DNA from: Parasphingorhabdus cellanae
GTDB lineage: Bacteria; Pseudomonadota; Alphaproteobacteria; Sphingomonadales; Sphingomonadaceae
Direction: 5' to 3'
Length of the DNA: 64,000 nt
Assembly: GCF_017498565.1 (NCBI RefSeq)
Contig: NZ_CP071794.1
Span: forward strand, 1,364,001-1,428,000
The position numbers were made by a program, and so were the translations under genes. Positions within the stretch are counted from its first letter, which is position 1. Each line of letters begins with the position of its first letter. The notes beneath the pieces are model-generated. The model ran no database searches. It was not told where the DNA came from and worked only from the letters and a program-made list of their open reading frames with translations. Below are positions 37,116 through 46,004 of this stretch, one piece after another.

Positions 37116-38882
37116 ATGAATGCAGTTCTCAATGTCACGCAATCGCTATCGGGTCAAAGTTGGCAATGGCGCAGCACCAGCGCCGACGCACGCGACCCCG
37201 GTTTTCAGCCCGATGATCTGGTCACGCAATTATTGCTGGCCCGCGGCGCGACCCGTGAAACACTGGATATAAACAAGGATCCGACGATCAGAGGGTTTAT
37301 GCCGGATCCGTCAGTTTTTCAGGACATGGACGTGGCCGCCGAGCGACTGTCAAAAGCCGTCCTGAATAGTGACAAAATAACGGTTTTTGGTGACTATGAT
37401 GTTGATGGTGCGACCAGTGCCGCGCTCCTTATCCGATTGCTCCGCGACCTCGGACTGGAGGCGGGCTATTATATTCCCGATCGCTTGATGGAAGGCTATG
37501 GTCCGTCCGGAGAAGCGCTGGTCAAGCTCGGTCAGCAAGGCTCTGATCTTGTCGTGACAGTGGACTGCGGTGCAATGGCCTTTGAAGCGCTTGATATGGC
37601 GCATAAAGCCGGCGTCGAAGTCATCGTCGTCGATCACCATAAATGCGCCGCCGAGCTGCCCAAAGCCAGCGCCATGGTCAATCCCAATCGCCTCGATGAG
37701 AGCGATGCCGGAGCCGAGCATGGGCATCTGGCCGCCGTTGGGATCGCCTTTCTGTTAGGGGCAGCCTTGGTTCGTAATTTGCGTGGCAAGGGCTTTTTCA
37801 AAGACCGGCCCGAACCGAAATTACTCGAACTGCTCGACATTGTCGCGCTGGGAACCGTTGCCGATGTCGCCCAACTTCGCGGCCTCAACCGCGCCTTTGT
37901 CGCGCAAGGACTGAAAGTGCTTGCAGGTCGCAAAAACATCGGCCTCTCCGCCTTGATCGACGCCAGTCGTTTGAAACGCGCGCCGATATGCTCAGATCTC
38001 GGCTTTGCCTTGGGACCAAGGATCAATGCTGGCGGCCGCGTTGGTAAATCCGACCTTGGCGTCCGCTTGCTGACGACCCAAAACCCCGAAGAAGCACAGA
38101 AAATATCCGCAGAACTGAATCATTATAATGAGGAACGCCGGGCGATTGAGGCGCATGTACTGGAAGAAGCCGAGGCCATGTGTTCCTCCCAACAGAATCA
38201 GGCCGTTGTGGTCCTGTCAGCCAAAGGCTGGCATCCGGGCGTGATCGGGATCGTTGCCGGCCGCATCAAGGAAAAATTGGGCCGCCCAGCCATCATCATT
38301 GCCGAAGACGAAGACGGCATTGGAAAAGGGTCGGGCCGCTCCATTTCTGGCGTAGATCTCGGCGCAGCCATAATCGCAGCGAAAGACCAGGGCTTGCTGA
38401 TCGCTGGCGGGGGGCACGCCATGGCGGCCGGCGTTACCATCGACGCCACCAAAGTTGATGCATTTAGCGAATTTCTCAATGACCGGCTGGCTGACACTGT
38501 CGGCACAGCGCAAGCCGGAAAGGCTTTGCTGCTTGACGCTGTTCTCTCCCCCAAAGGGGTCAATCCGCTGTTTGTAGAAGCCATGGACGGCGCGGGCCCC
38601 TACGGTATGGGCTGGCCGGCACCGCGCATTGCCGCCGGGCCCGTGCGGATCATCAAATGCGACATTGTCGGCAAGGACCATGTCCGGATGATTGTCGCAG
38701 GCGATGATGGCGGTTCCATCAAGACTATCGCGTTCAGAGCAGCCGAAAGCGATTTGGGTCAAGCTCTGCTCAGTGCTCCAAAGAACCGGAAGTTATGGAT
38801 CGCCGGCCGCGCCAAGATCGACGATTGGGGCAGCCGCCCCGCCGCCGAAATCCATCTGGAAGACGCCGCCTGGGCCGATTAA
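37116..38882 (+). CDS. recJ: Single-stranded-DNA-specific exonuclease RecJ
   Basis: 588 residues from the ATG at 37116. A 5'-3' ssDNA exonuclease in RecF recombination, mismatch and base-excision repair. The DHH domain shows VFGDYDVDGATSAALLIRLL and VVDHHKC; the DHHA1 domain GGRVGKSDLGVRLL, WHPGVIGIVAGRIKEKLGRPAIII and KGSGRSISGVDLG, IAGGGHAMAAG. Length is normal. It is divergent from the flavodoxin-like gene, sharing a 65-bp spacer. Confidence 0.95.
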   Translation: MNAVLNVTQSLSGQSWQWRSTSADARDPGFQPDDLVTQLLLARGATRETLDINKDPTIRGFMPDPSVFQDMDVAAERLSKAVLNSDKITVFGDYDVDGATSAALLIRLLRDLGLEAGYYIPDRLMEGYGPSGEALVKLGQQGSDLVVTVDCGAMAFEALDMAHKAGVEVIVVDHHKCAAELPKASAMVNPNRLDESDAGAEHGHLAAVGIAFLLGAALVRNLRGKGFFKDRPEPKLLELLDIVALGTVADVAQLRGLNRAFVAQGLKVLAGRKNIGLSALIDASRLKRAPICSDLGFALGPRINAGGRVGKSDLGVRLLTTQNPEEAQKISAELNHYNEERRAIEAHVLEEAEAMCSSQQNQAVVVLSAKGWHPGVIGIVAGRIKEKLGRPAIIIAEDEDGIGKGSGRSISGVDLGAAIIAAKDQGLLIAGGGHAMAAGVTIDATKVDAFSEFLNDRLADTVGTAQAGKALLLDAVLSPKGVNPLFVEAMDGAGPYGMGWPAPRIAAGPVRIIKCDIVGKDHVRMIVAGDDGGSIKTIAFRAAESDLGQALLSAPKNRKLWIAGRAKIDDWGSRPAAEIHLEDAAWAD

Positions 38883-39015
38883 TCTCTCCCATTCAATATG
38901 GTATAATAAATATCCGACAATATGCCAGCAAACCGCCAAAAAGGGGTTGACCAAAACGCCCGATGCCCCTAATCGCCCAATTCTGCTGACCAGAGATGCT
39001 TTTGAGCATCGGTAT

Positions 39016-39090
39016 GGCCCCTTCGTCTAGCGGTTAGGACGCGGCCCTTTCACGGCTGAAACACGGGTTCGATTCCCGTAGGGGTCACCA
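39016..39090 (+). tRNA. tRNA-Glu (anticodon TTC), integration target
   Basis: GGCCCCT pairs with AGGGGTC for the acceptor stem; the anticodon stem-loop is CGGCC-CTTTCAC-GGCTG, giving anticodon TTC; the T arm is CACGGGTTCGATTCCCGT and CCA is encoded. The integrase gene ends 27 bp past its 3' end, so the left attachment site of an integrated element most likely lies here. Confidence 0.96.
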
Positions 39091-39116
39091 TTTTGATTTG
39101 TCATAATTTTTTCTCC

Positions 39117-40190
39117 TTACTTGCCATTTCGTCCCCCTTTTAAGGGTAGGACGTCCCCCCTTGTGACTCTGCTCGCCACACCTTCTGCGACCATGAGAAT
39201 ACGTTTCCGTTTGGTGTAATGCCGCACCGTCGGCGGCGTCATGCCACAGATGGAGCCGATCTGATTATCGCTAAGCCCTAATTCGGCAAGATAGCAGGCC
39301 GCATTTTTGCGAAGGCCGTGGAAACTGTATAGCTTCGGCTTACCATTACTCAAATATGTTGGTGAACCGATTTCAGCCATGAGCCTACGCATTCTTTCTT
39401 GAATCGCCTTCGGACTACTGAATGGGGATCCACTTCTGTCGTAGAGCACGGTAAGAGATCGTCTGGGAACTTTCTCTATTTCCGCAAGCCACAAAGGATG
39501 CATGGGAACGGCAACTCCGACGCCTTTGTCCTTTTTACCCACCACTTTTGCTGTCACAAATTGCATCATTTGACCATCATGCCAACTATGCTGCATTCGG
39601 ATGACGTCGCCTACTCTTGCGCCGCTGCAAAAACCGGTGATGATCGCTAGACGCATCATCGGGCTTGCGACATCCAAAGCTGCCCGCAATACTTCTGTCG
39701 GCCAAGGCTCATGCTCACCGGTATCTAGAGGTTTGATGCCAATCGCAGGATTGTCATCACGCCAAGAGTTCTCAACCGCATATTTCATCAATGACCGAAA
39801 CGTGCTCAGCCAGTTATTCGCTTTTCCTGGCTTATCGAGATAGCGGTCACGCATTTTTCGCACATGGGGATTCTTGCATCCACTGACGGTTCGATGACCG
39901 TCCTCACTCTCGATCATTGCCAAATAGCGTGCTTTATTACGTTTTGTTTTTGGTGATTTAATGAGCTGGTATTCGGAGCTCTTTCGATAATCGATGACCA
40001 ACGCCGCCATTGTATCCGCAGCGACGCGTCGCCTCTTGTTTTCTGGTGAAGATACTCTTTGATACTCAACGGCAAAATCTGGGTCATCCAGTTCCGGCAA
40101 TCGAATATAGGTGTCTCTACCCGCTACTTTTCGCCGAAAATAGATACGGCCTTGCTTTTGACAGATGTTTTTTAGCGAAGATCTGCCCAC
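39117..40190 (-). CDS. Tyrosine recombinase / integrase
   Basis: 357 residues. The N-terminal SAM-like core-binding domain (about 95-165: DGHRTVSGCKNPHVRKMRDRYLDKPGKANNWLSTFRSLMKYAV) is followed by the catalytic domain, with Arg in FCSGARVGDVIRMQ, YSFHGLRKNAACYL (HxxR) and the Tyr in TPPTVRHYTKRKR. It is placed immediately at tRNA-Glu and reads toward it, as usual for element integrases. Two small HTH proteins lie just upstream. Confidence 0.93.
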   Translation of the reverse strand: MGRSSLKNICQKQGRIYFRRKVAGRDTYIRLPELDDPDFAVEYQRVSSPENKRRRVAADTMAALVIDYRKSSEYQLIKSPKTKRNKARYLAMIESEDGHRTVSGCKNPHVRKMRDRYLDKPGKANNWLSTFRSLMKYAVENSWRDDNPAIGIKPLDTGEHEPWPTEVLRAALDVASPMMRLAIITGFCSGARVGDVIRMQHSWHDGQMMQFVTAKVVGKKDKGVGVAVPMHPLWLAEIEKVPRRSLTVLYDRSGSPFSSPKAIQERMRRLMAEIGSPTYLSNGKPKLYSFHGLRKNAACYLAELGLSDNQIGSICGMTPPTVRHYTKRKRILMVAEGVASRVTRGDVLPLKGGRNGK

Positions 40191-40417
40191 GTGCTGTCCT
40201 CACTTGACTGGAAATTTGTGTAGCCGAATTGAGCGGCGATATGCCTGTCCAATTGTATCCGTGACCAAAATTTGAGAGAGCCATCCTGTATCGGCTGAGG
40301 ATATAAACGATCAGCAACTCTCGTGCGAAAAGTAGACTTGCTGACGCTCATGTAAGCGGCTGCGCTATCTTCACTAAGTCTCGCTGGCCAGGTTGGTAAT
40401 TTGCGGAGATCTTGCAT
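40172..40417 (-). CDS. Small HTH protein, AlpA/excisionase-like
   Basis: 81 residues, overlapping the integrase start by 19 bp. RLSEDSAAAYMSVSKSTFRTRVADRLYPQP fits a helix-turn-helix of the AlpA/MerR-like excisionase type. The remaining part, FWSRIQLDRHIAAQFG, resembles the tail of such proteins. It probably helps integration or excision, or regulates the integrase. Confidence 0.75.
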   Translation of the reverse strand: MQDLRKLPTWPARLSEDSAAAYMSVSKSTFRTRVADRLYPQPIQDGSLKFWSRIQLDRHIAAQFGYTNFQSSEDSTWADLR

Positions 40418-40420
40418 GGC

Positions 40421-40615
40421 CTAGCTTGATTTCTTGACTGGTATGGGATCCACCATGTTCGCTGTAACGAACTCTTCCAGTGCTCCTGACGGAATGTAAA
40501 GATTGGCTCCGATCCTGAGGTGCCTTAGTTTCTTTTGAGCAATTAATGTCCGAATGCGCCTTTCAGGCCACCCGCAACGTTGAGCTAATGCTCTTGGGCT
40601 CTCGAATTGTTCCAT
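40421..40615 (-). CDS. Excisionase-like winged HTH protein
   Basis: 64 residues: SPRALAQRCGWPERRIRTLIAQKKLRHLRIGANLYIPSGALEEFV is a typical helix_turn_helix_17/Xis DNA-binding unit. It starts in a 108-bp region shared with the divergent XRE repressor and is 3 bp upstream of the next HTH gene. Probable recombination directionality factor of the element. Confidence 0.78.
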   Translation of the reverse strand: MEQFESPRALAQRCGWPERRIRTLIAQKKLRHLRIGANLYIPSGALEEFVTANMVDPIPVKKSS

Positions 40616-40723
40616 GTCTTATTCTTGGCTCCCATGCTAACTGCTGCTACATTTATCCAAGAATCACATCATTGGTACAAAATATGATACTTTGGACTAA
40701 ATTATGAAACCATACGAGAAGGC

Positions 40724-41119
40724 ATGATGTCAATAGGAAAAAGGATGGCCGAGGTTCGCGCGGCCGCTGGTCTCAATCAGATCGACTTTGCCGAGCAGCT
40801 ATCAGTACCCAAAAGTTCCTACAAAAATTACGAGCGCGGAGCCTTCGATCCCCCTCTCAGTCTGATCATGCAGATTTGCGAAACCTACGCGGTAGATGCG
40901 AACTGGATCCTTTTTGGCAAAAGCAAACCGAGCAACAAGGATCTCGACAAAATTTCCGACAGCATCGAACGCGCGTTTTCTTTTTTGTCTGAAGAGGGCT
41001 TGGAGTTGAATGCGAAAAATACGAACAAAGCGGTGGCGGTAATATTGAATCTTCAAGATGAATCAGGTTTGGACAAGAGTTCGGTTGATCCATTGTTGAA
41101 GAAGTTAGTGGCGGAGTAA
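40724..41119 (+). CDS. XRE-family repressor of the element
   Basis: 131 residues. An N-terminal Cro/CI-type HTH (GKRMAEVRAAAGLNQIDFAEQLSVPKSSYKNYERGAFDPPLSLIMQICETYAVDANWILFG) leads into a C-terminal helical part for oligomerisation. ATG codons at 40724 and 40727 both follow GAGAAGG; the second has better spacing. It is divergent from the excisionase-like genes, the classic lysogeny-switch layout. The gap holds near-repeats GGTACAAAATATGATAC that may be its operator. Confidence 0.87.
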   Translation: MMSIGKRMAEVRAAAGLNQIDFAEQLSVPKSSYKNYERGAFDPPLSLIMQICETYAVDANWILFGKSKPSNKDLDKISDSIERAFSFLSEEGLELNAKNTNKAVAVILNLQDESGLDKSSVDPLLKKLVAE

Positions 41120-41123
41120 AACG

Positions 41124-41531
41124 ATGAAATCACATGGAGAGCCCAGAGAAAACGAGGCTTTACGCGAAGCATTTAAGAATGAAAAACGCGAAGCCGAGAG
41201 CACTGATCGAGCTCAGCATTCGTTCTTTGAGACACTTAAGCCAGAGAATGCATATGTAGTTGTGATCCTAAAATACCTAGCCATTATCGTAATCGCGCTC
41301 CCTTTGGCTCTGATTATTTTCGTAAGTGAATATCAACCAGATTGGGGTTCCACCGCTATCATATTAGCATTGTTGATAGAAAGTTTGGCTATTGCGGCAA
41401 TGATCGCGGTCGAACGGATTGAGGGTCTAGTTGGTAAATGGAGATTAGTACTGCCCTGGGAGAGCGGATCAATCTCACATTTGCGAATTTCCGTTTTGCA
41501 TTTTTTTCCAGCTAAATCACAAAAACACTAA
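41124..41531 (+). CDS. Two-helix membrane protein of unknown function
   Basis: 135 residues. A charged, helical N-terminus (REAFKNEKREAESTDRAQHS) leads into two hydrophobic helices (about 50-70 and 80-98; YLAIIVIALPLALIIFV, IILALLIESLAIAAMIAV). It is 4 bp after the XRE gene and so in the same transcript. No family recognised. Codon use is AT-rich, consistent with accessory DNA. Confidence 0.65.
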   Translation: MKSHGEPRENEALREAFKNEKREAESTDRAQHSFFETLKPENAYVVVILKYLAIIVIALPLALIIFVSEYQPDWGSTAIILALLIESLAIAAMIAVERIEGLVGKWRLVLPWESGSISHLRISVLHFFPAKSQKH

Positions 41532-41664
41532 GGCGGTCTTCAATTAGGCGCCCAAAAATATAACGAACTGCTGAAATGACGCTTAGTGAGTTCACAGCGA
41601 AATGTTAAAATTCCGGTCTTAAGAGGCGGCCTCCTTCAGTATAAAGACGTCAATCGCGGGCGAT

Positions 41665-44286
41665 TCAAATAGCCTTCTGCCTAGTTTCGAGATCGTCTAT
41701 CCAATTTTCGAGTGCCTTAATCTCGTCCTCAATCTGCTGCGGTGTTGGAGCCTGTGGATTAAGTTCGTCCGAAGCCTGATGCAGGAGAACGGAGCAATGC
41801 CCGTAACACTCCTTCATTGTGATGGCATCTGCCAGCTCGATCGCAGATAATTTCTTGAATCCCTTAGTGTTCACCTGCGACTGAAATGTTCTCAACACGG
41901 GAGAAATCGCATCTTCGATTGCTTTTTCCCATATCTGGCGAACGCTGTTAATCAATCCCCGTGAGGTCATTAGCCAATCATCGCCATCTGGATCCTGGTC
42001 ATATTTCACTTTCGTATTCGCAAGATGCGCCCTTACTGTGCTTAGGCGCTTGCCAGTTGGCTTCGCACTGTCGGGTGCTTCGTTTCGGCAGTGACCCGGC
42101 TCTTTTCCGCGTTTTTGGATATGCCTGAAAACGATTTCGGATTTTTCGGCAGGATTATCCACATTTAAACACGCTCGACGGAGCAGAAAGAGAAATGCAA
42201 TATCGTGAGTAAACACGATCACTTGACGTTTTTTCCCTTCTTTCGCCAACCGTTCCGCGATTGCTTGTCTGTGCAAATGGTCCAACGAAGATACCGGATC
42301 GTCAAAGATGATCCCAGAGTCACTGTCGCTAGTTGCCAGTTCAGCCAAGAATCCTGCCAAAGCCACGCACCGATATTCTCCTTCACTGAGAATTTCACCG
42401 GCGTTCTGAGATCCGGCTTCCATTAACCCGATACGAAACCGCGAAACTCCAAGCTGCGACTTCGCCTGTTTCAGCTCTATTGCCAGTCCTGCGAGTTTGA
42501 AATCATCGATTTCCTGAGCAAAACGAGCGCGCAATCGTTCGGTAATGAGGGCTTTGGAAAGCTGAGTATTAAGCGCAGTGATCGCATTCGGACGTGTTGA
42601 TTTTACCGCCACCTCCAATTCAGCGATGGCCTTTCTGCGCCCAATTTCTGCAATTACATCGTCAAGAATTGTTGACAACCACTTGCGATCTTTGAGTTCG
42701 CAATATTGCGCCCGTTGGGCTTTTCTTTCCTCGCTATCTTCTTCAGCCAGAATAGCCGCTGCTCGTTTTTCAAGTTCTTCAATCGCATTCGTCAGTTCGG
42801 CTTCGGGCAACGGCGGAATGGCTATTCCACTATCTCCTCTCAGTCTCATCATATCGCGCAAACGCCATTTTGCTTTGGCTACGAACGTGCGGACAACGGC
42901 AGCGAGTGCATCAAGCTCTATCTCATCTGAAATCTGGCGAATGCGCTTCAGCAATTGAGATTGTGTCGGCGCGGTTCGTGCAAGCTCGCTGAGTGTGGTA
43001 TCGCGCATGTTACTCGCGTCACGTGCCTGCGTCTGTGTCTGATCCTGCACAAACACCTCAAACCGTTTTAGCCGTTCGGGCGCAGCGCCTTGAAGTTTCT
43101 GCTGACACAGTAAGCAGTGCGCGTCACCATCCACGACTGGAAATGGCCGTGCTTGATAGGCCTCCAGTTCAGAAAAGGCGCGTGCCGTCTCCCAAAGCGC
43201 CTTCCAAGATTCCGATCCAACGCCTTTAAGCGGCTCTCCATCAAACAATTCTGATGATGCCAATTTAGCAGCATCAGATTTTGCCTTCGCATTCGCTGTA
43301 AGAGAAGCCAAACCGCTTGCAGATTCGTCTGATACTGCATTGCTTAGGTTCCTCAGCTTTACGAGCAATTCTGCCAACCCAGCTTTGTATGAGCGAAGTC
43401 GCTTTGCGATTACGTCAGCACCTTGGGCAAAATCACCTTCAAGCGTCTTTAACTGCTTCTCTTCGCCGTCAGATAGCTTCGCCAAGGCAATGACTTCTTC
43501 TGGGTTGGTAGCGCCGGATAGTTTTGAGAGCAGTTTTCCAACTTGGCTACCGTCGGAGCAGGTCGGTGAGCTTATGGCTTGAGGGGTTTGATCTTTAAGA
43601 GATTGATGTTCGGCATCGAATCTTTCTTTCAACTCTCTGCTGGCGCTAACCAGTTCCTCGACCACCTTCATTGGTCGAGGTGTATAGGCCAAGTTATTTG
43701 TTTCCTCGACATGCACGTTGGCGGTTTTCGTATCAAAAACGCTAACTTCCGACAGCAGCGCGTCAGCGGCTACACCCACTTCCCATTTTACTTTCTGATT
43801 CTGCCCGCCTGCGACATATTCAATTTCGGCAGTTTGCTTACCTGAACCATCACTATAAATATTGTGAAGTAAGACTTCGGTTTTGCCCTTTGGCGTCCGT
43901 GCGCGACAGGCACGCTTCAAGATCCTCACATAGCCAGACTTGCCCGAACCGTTGTTTCCATAAACAACGCTTAGCCCGTTTGGGTTAAATGGCAATGTTT
44001 GGCCTTCGGCAAGAGCATTGATATTCTGCGCATCTTTAATCGATTTCAGAGTAACCGTTGGCACGCCGGCGCTGTGTCCACCGATATGTGTATCATCAAG
44101 CGGAATGCAGGGCTTTGTCTCATCCTTGCAAAGAGCAAGAAGCTCATCATGATCGCTTTTCGACAAATCGCCATCGACGATCAAGCGGCGCAAGCAATCG
44201 CGCTGCCAATTTGCTTTGTCCTTCGACCAATCCAGTATCGCTTGAAAAGCGTCTGATTCTGTATTTATTGTTATATTGTCTGACAT
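41665..44286 (-). CDS. Zinc-hook AAA ATPase, possible RloC/PrrC-like anticodon nuclease
   Basis: 873 residues. Order: N-terminal helical cap (WSKDKANWQRDCLRRLIVDG, 19-38); Walker A GNNGSGKS (110-117); long coiled coils broken by a zinc-hook CLLC (391-394); ABC-type signature LSEGEYR (633-639); Walker B IIFDDPVSSLD; H-loop Thr-His at 693-694. The C-terminal part has RQIWE (783-787, an RxxxE) and His at 830 and 836. A AAA_13-type ATPase with a CxxC hook and a C-terminal Arg-Glu-His set is the layout of RloC, which cuts tRNA anticodons on infection. The nuclease triad spacing is not that of PrrC, so the assignment is tentative. It is element-borne. Confidence 0.7.
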   Translation of the reverse strand: MSDNITINTESDAFQAILDWSKDKANWQRDCLRRLIVDGDLSKSDHDELLALCKDETKPCIPLDDTHIGGHSAGVPTVTLKSIKDAQNINALAEGQTLPFNPNGLSVVYGNNGSGKSGYVRILKRACRARTPKGKTEVLLHNIYSDGSGKQTAEIEYVAGGQNQKVKWEVGVAADALLSEVSVFDTKTANVHVEETNNLAYTPRPMKVVEELVSASRELKERFDAEHQSLKDQTPQAISSPTCSDGSQVGKLLSKLSGATNPEEVIALAKLSDGEEKQLKTLEGDFAQGADVIAKRLRSYKAGLAELLVKLRNLSNAVSDESASGLASLTANAKAKSDAAKLASSELFDGEPLKGVGSESWKALWETARAFSELEAYQARPFPVVDGDAHCLLCQQKLQGAAPERLKRFEVFVQDQTQTQARDASNMRDTTLSELARTAPTQSQLLKRIRQISDEIELDALAAVVRTFVAKAKWRLRDMMRLRGDSGIAIPPLPEAELTNAIEELEKRAAAILAEEDSEERKAQRAQYCELKDRKWLSTILDDVIAEIGRRKAIAELEVAVKSTRPNAITALNTQLSKALITERLRARFAQEIDDFKLAGLAIELKQAKSQLGVSRFRIGLMEAGSQNAGEILSEGEYRCVALAGFLAELATSDSDSGIIFDDPVSSLDHLHRQAIAERLAKEGKKRQVIVFTHDIAFLFLLRRACLNVDNPAEKSEIVFRHIQKRGKEPGHCRNEAPDSAKPTGKRLSTVRAHLANTKVKYDQDPDGDDWLMTSRGLINSVRQIWEKAIEDAISPVLRTFQSQVNTKGFKKLSAIELADAITMKECYGHCSVLLHQASDELNPQAPTPQQIEDEIKALENWIDDLETRQKAI

Positions 44287-45015
44287 ATGTTGGACAAGTT
44301 AGCATAACTTCCAATAATAAAACGAAAATATTTACACCACAACTAGGCAACCTTAGTCATACGCTGCTACTTGTTCAAAGTTGAAAGAAGATAAGCCGCT
44401 AAAGGTCCAAATTTAGCTCGTCAATTTCAATTTTTTGATTACCCGATAACCCTCCACCTATGGCCAGCCAATAAAGTCAAATTTGGAGTTTGTTTTGAAG
44501 ATATAGCTACCATAATTAGTGTCCGCCATCTCAAAACACTTTGCTGATATCATCAGCATGGCGGAGGATTTTTTGTTCCTGTTTCGCATACCGAAACCAT
44601 CAAGCATATCGACTCAATCCGCGTTTACCCGAATAAATAATCTCGCCGAATAAGGCATAATAGCACCCCCTCAATTCGCAATTATCCTCATTGCCTTCGC
44701 GTCGTGATTTCATCTCAGAAAAAACCAACATTTCGAACACTTAGAAAATCGGTTTCGCTCCCCTTGAACGCAAATTTTGTTGTCAGCATTGTCAGCCTAG
44801 GAATTCTGCGGCTAGAGGGGTGGTTGTCAGCAGGGCTGACAAATCTGCCAGCGATGCTGACAGACTAAACTACTGAAATACAAACAAAACCTGCCCAACT
44901 ATGGGCCCGTAGGGTGTGCCACTTTTAATAATTCCTGCTTACTGTCTCTGAATTGCCTGATTTTGACGTCTTAAATTAACTTTAAAACGGTGTGCGTTTG
45001 CCGCAACCTGGCCGC
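44287..45015. other. AT-rich intergenic region inside the element
   Basis: About 730 bp with no convincing gene. It holds the AAA ATPase promoter and a cluster of TTGTCAGC palindromes (separate entry). A 9-bp match to the tRNA-Glu 3' end, CCCGTAGGG, lies at 44906-44914. Otherwise I see only low-GC sequence with stop codons in all frames. Confidence 0.5.
44780..44863. repeat. Cluster of TTGTCAGC/GCTGACAA palindromes
   Basis: Within 84 bp there are two direct TTGTCAGC copies (44780, 44789), then a perfect palindrome TTGTCAGC-AGG-GCTGACAA (44824-44842), then CTGCCAGC-GAT-GCTGACAG (44845-44863) with one mismatch. Evenly styled octamers in both orientations suggest binding sites for an element protein (regulator, replication or transfer) rather than a terminator. 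Confidence 0.6.
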
Positions 45016-45468
45016 TTAAATTTTGGATCCAGCTGAGAAGCTGATATTGCAATTGAGATTGGCAGATAGAAACTGATGATAAGGGTCCTTGAGCTTTCGT
45101 CTTTTGACGCCCTGTTCTCGCAAAAATTTGTCAGCGCGTCCTCTGGCTTCCAATATATGCGCAAACGTCTCGAGCATTTTTATCATTTTACCCTGCCCTC
45201 GACCGGCAACGCAAAAATAAATACACCGCTGATAGTCGCACCAGTTGTCGGAAAGTATATTTGATAAAACGGTTTTCCCTTCATTCGGGCATAATATGAT
45301 TAACCGCGCAGCTTGGATTAGCTCTTGAACGGCAAAATAAGCGTCATCTAGGCCCATGCCGAGTGTGAGACTCGCCATTGCGCGTATCTCGTGATCTTGA
45401 TGCTCTCTGGCCGTATCCTGGAGGATTATATCCGGATCAACCGGCTCAGCAAATAAATTGCCTATCAT
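45016..45468 (-). CDS. Hypothetical protein
   Basis: 150 residues, unrecognised. Helical with basic C-terminus (GVKRRKLKDPYHQF) and two cysteine pairs. No signal peptide or membrane helix. It starts 4 bp after the preceding small membrane-protein gene, so the two form a unit. AT-rich codons fit the accessory region. Confidence 0.55.
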   Translation of the reverse strand: MIGNLFAEPVDPDIILQDTAREHQDHEIRAMASLTLGMGLDDAYFAVQELIQAARLIILCPNEGKTVLSNILSDNWCDYQRCIYFCVAGRGQGKMIKMLETFAHILEARGRADKFLREQGVKRRKLKDPYHQFLSANLNCNISFSAGSKI

Positions 45469-45472
45469 GATT

Positions 45473-45868
45473 TCACCACCTCTGCCCAGCTCTCGTATCC
45501 TGACCAGAATCGGTCATTGAGGCTGCCTGAAAACAGTCGACGCTTTCTCTGCGGGACATGAGTCGGCCCGTTCGCTCGCGTGAATAAAGCGCCCATCGCT
45601 CTCTCAGTGCCAGCTGGCGCTCAATACCGATAAGGTCGAGCTGGGTTTGGAGTAAGGTCTGTGAAGCTATTGTATCTGGCCTGATCAGCACTGCGAATAG
45701 GGTCAGAGAAAACAGCATTCCCACAAGGCCAAGTGGGCCAATATCAAAACTAGCAATCGCAACCAACGACATGGCCTGGACGCTGAAAACAGCTATCACA
45801 ATCTGCACGTCATAAACATCAATCAGTGCCACGATCTTGCGGCATAATGTTGCAATCCAGCAGAGCAT
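45473..45868 (-). CDS. Hypothetical membrane protein
   Basis: 131 residues with two hydrophobic segments (about 18-40 and 45-65: YDVQIVIAVFSVQAMSLVAIASF, LGLVGMLFSLTLFAVLI). A charged, helical tail follows with RERWALYSRERTGRLMSRRES. It is just upstream of the hypothetical gene at 45016 with 4 bp between. Function is unknown. Confidence 0.55.
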   Translation of the reverse strand: MLCWIATLCRKIVALIDVYDVQIVIAVFSVQAMSLVAIASFDIGPLGLVGMLFSLTLFAVLIRPDTIASQTLLQTQLDLIGIERQLALRERWALYSRERTGRLMSRRESVDCFQAASMTDSGQDTRAGQRW

Positions 45869-45935
45869 GTTGGGGCCCTTCTTTCTTTCAATCCATAAAC
45901 CTAAACAAAAAACGGGTGAACAGAAACTAGCTTAG

Positions 45936-45984
45936 CCCCAGGTAACAGTCACCTTCATCTATCAAAGGTGACTGTTACCTGGGG
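45936..45984. repeat. Perfect 20-bp inverted repeat
   Basis: CCCCAGGTAACAGTCACCTT (45936-45955) is followed by a 9-base loop and its exact reverse complement (45965-45984). It lies between the small membrane-protein gene and the lipoprotein gene. No T-tract follows on either strand. The arm is itself part-palindromic (GGTAACAGTCACC). It could be a terminator-like hairpin or a recombination or protein-binding site. Confidence 0.75.
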
Positions 45985-46004
45985 CAGATGGCGAAACACG
46001 CCAT

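Noticed and set aside
44906..44914. 9-bp match to the tRNA-Glu 3' end as a right attachment site
   Set aside because: Too short and without the following tRNA bases; an att site usually repeats more than 15 bp. Kept only as a weak hint in the finding on the element.
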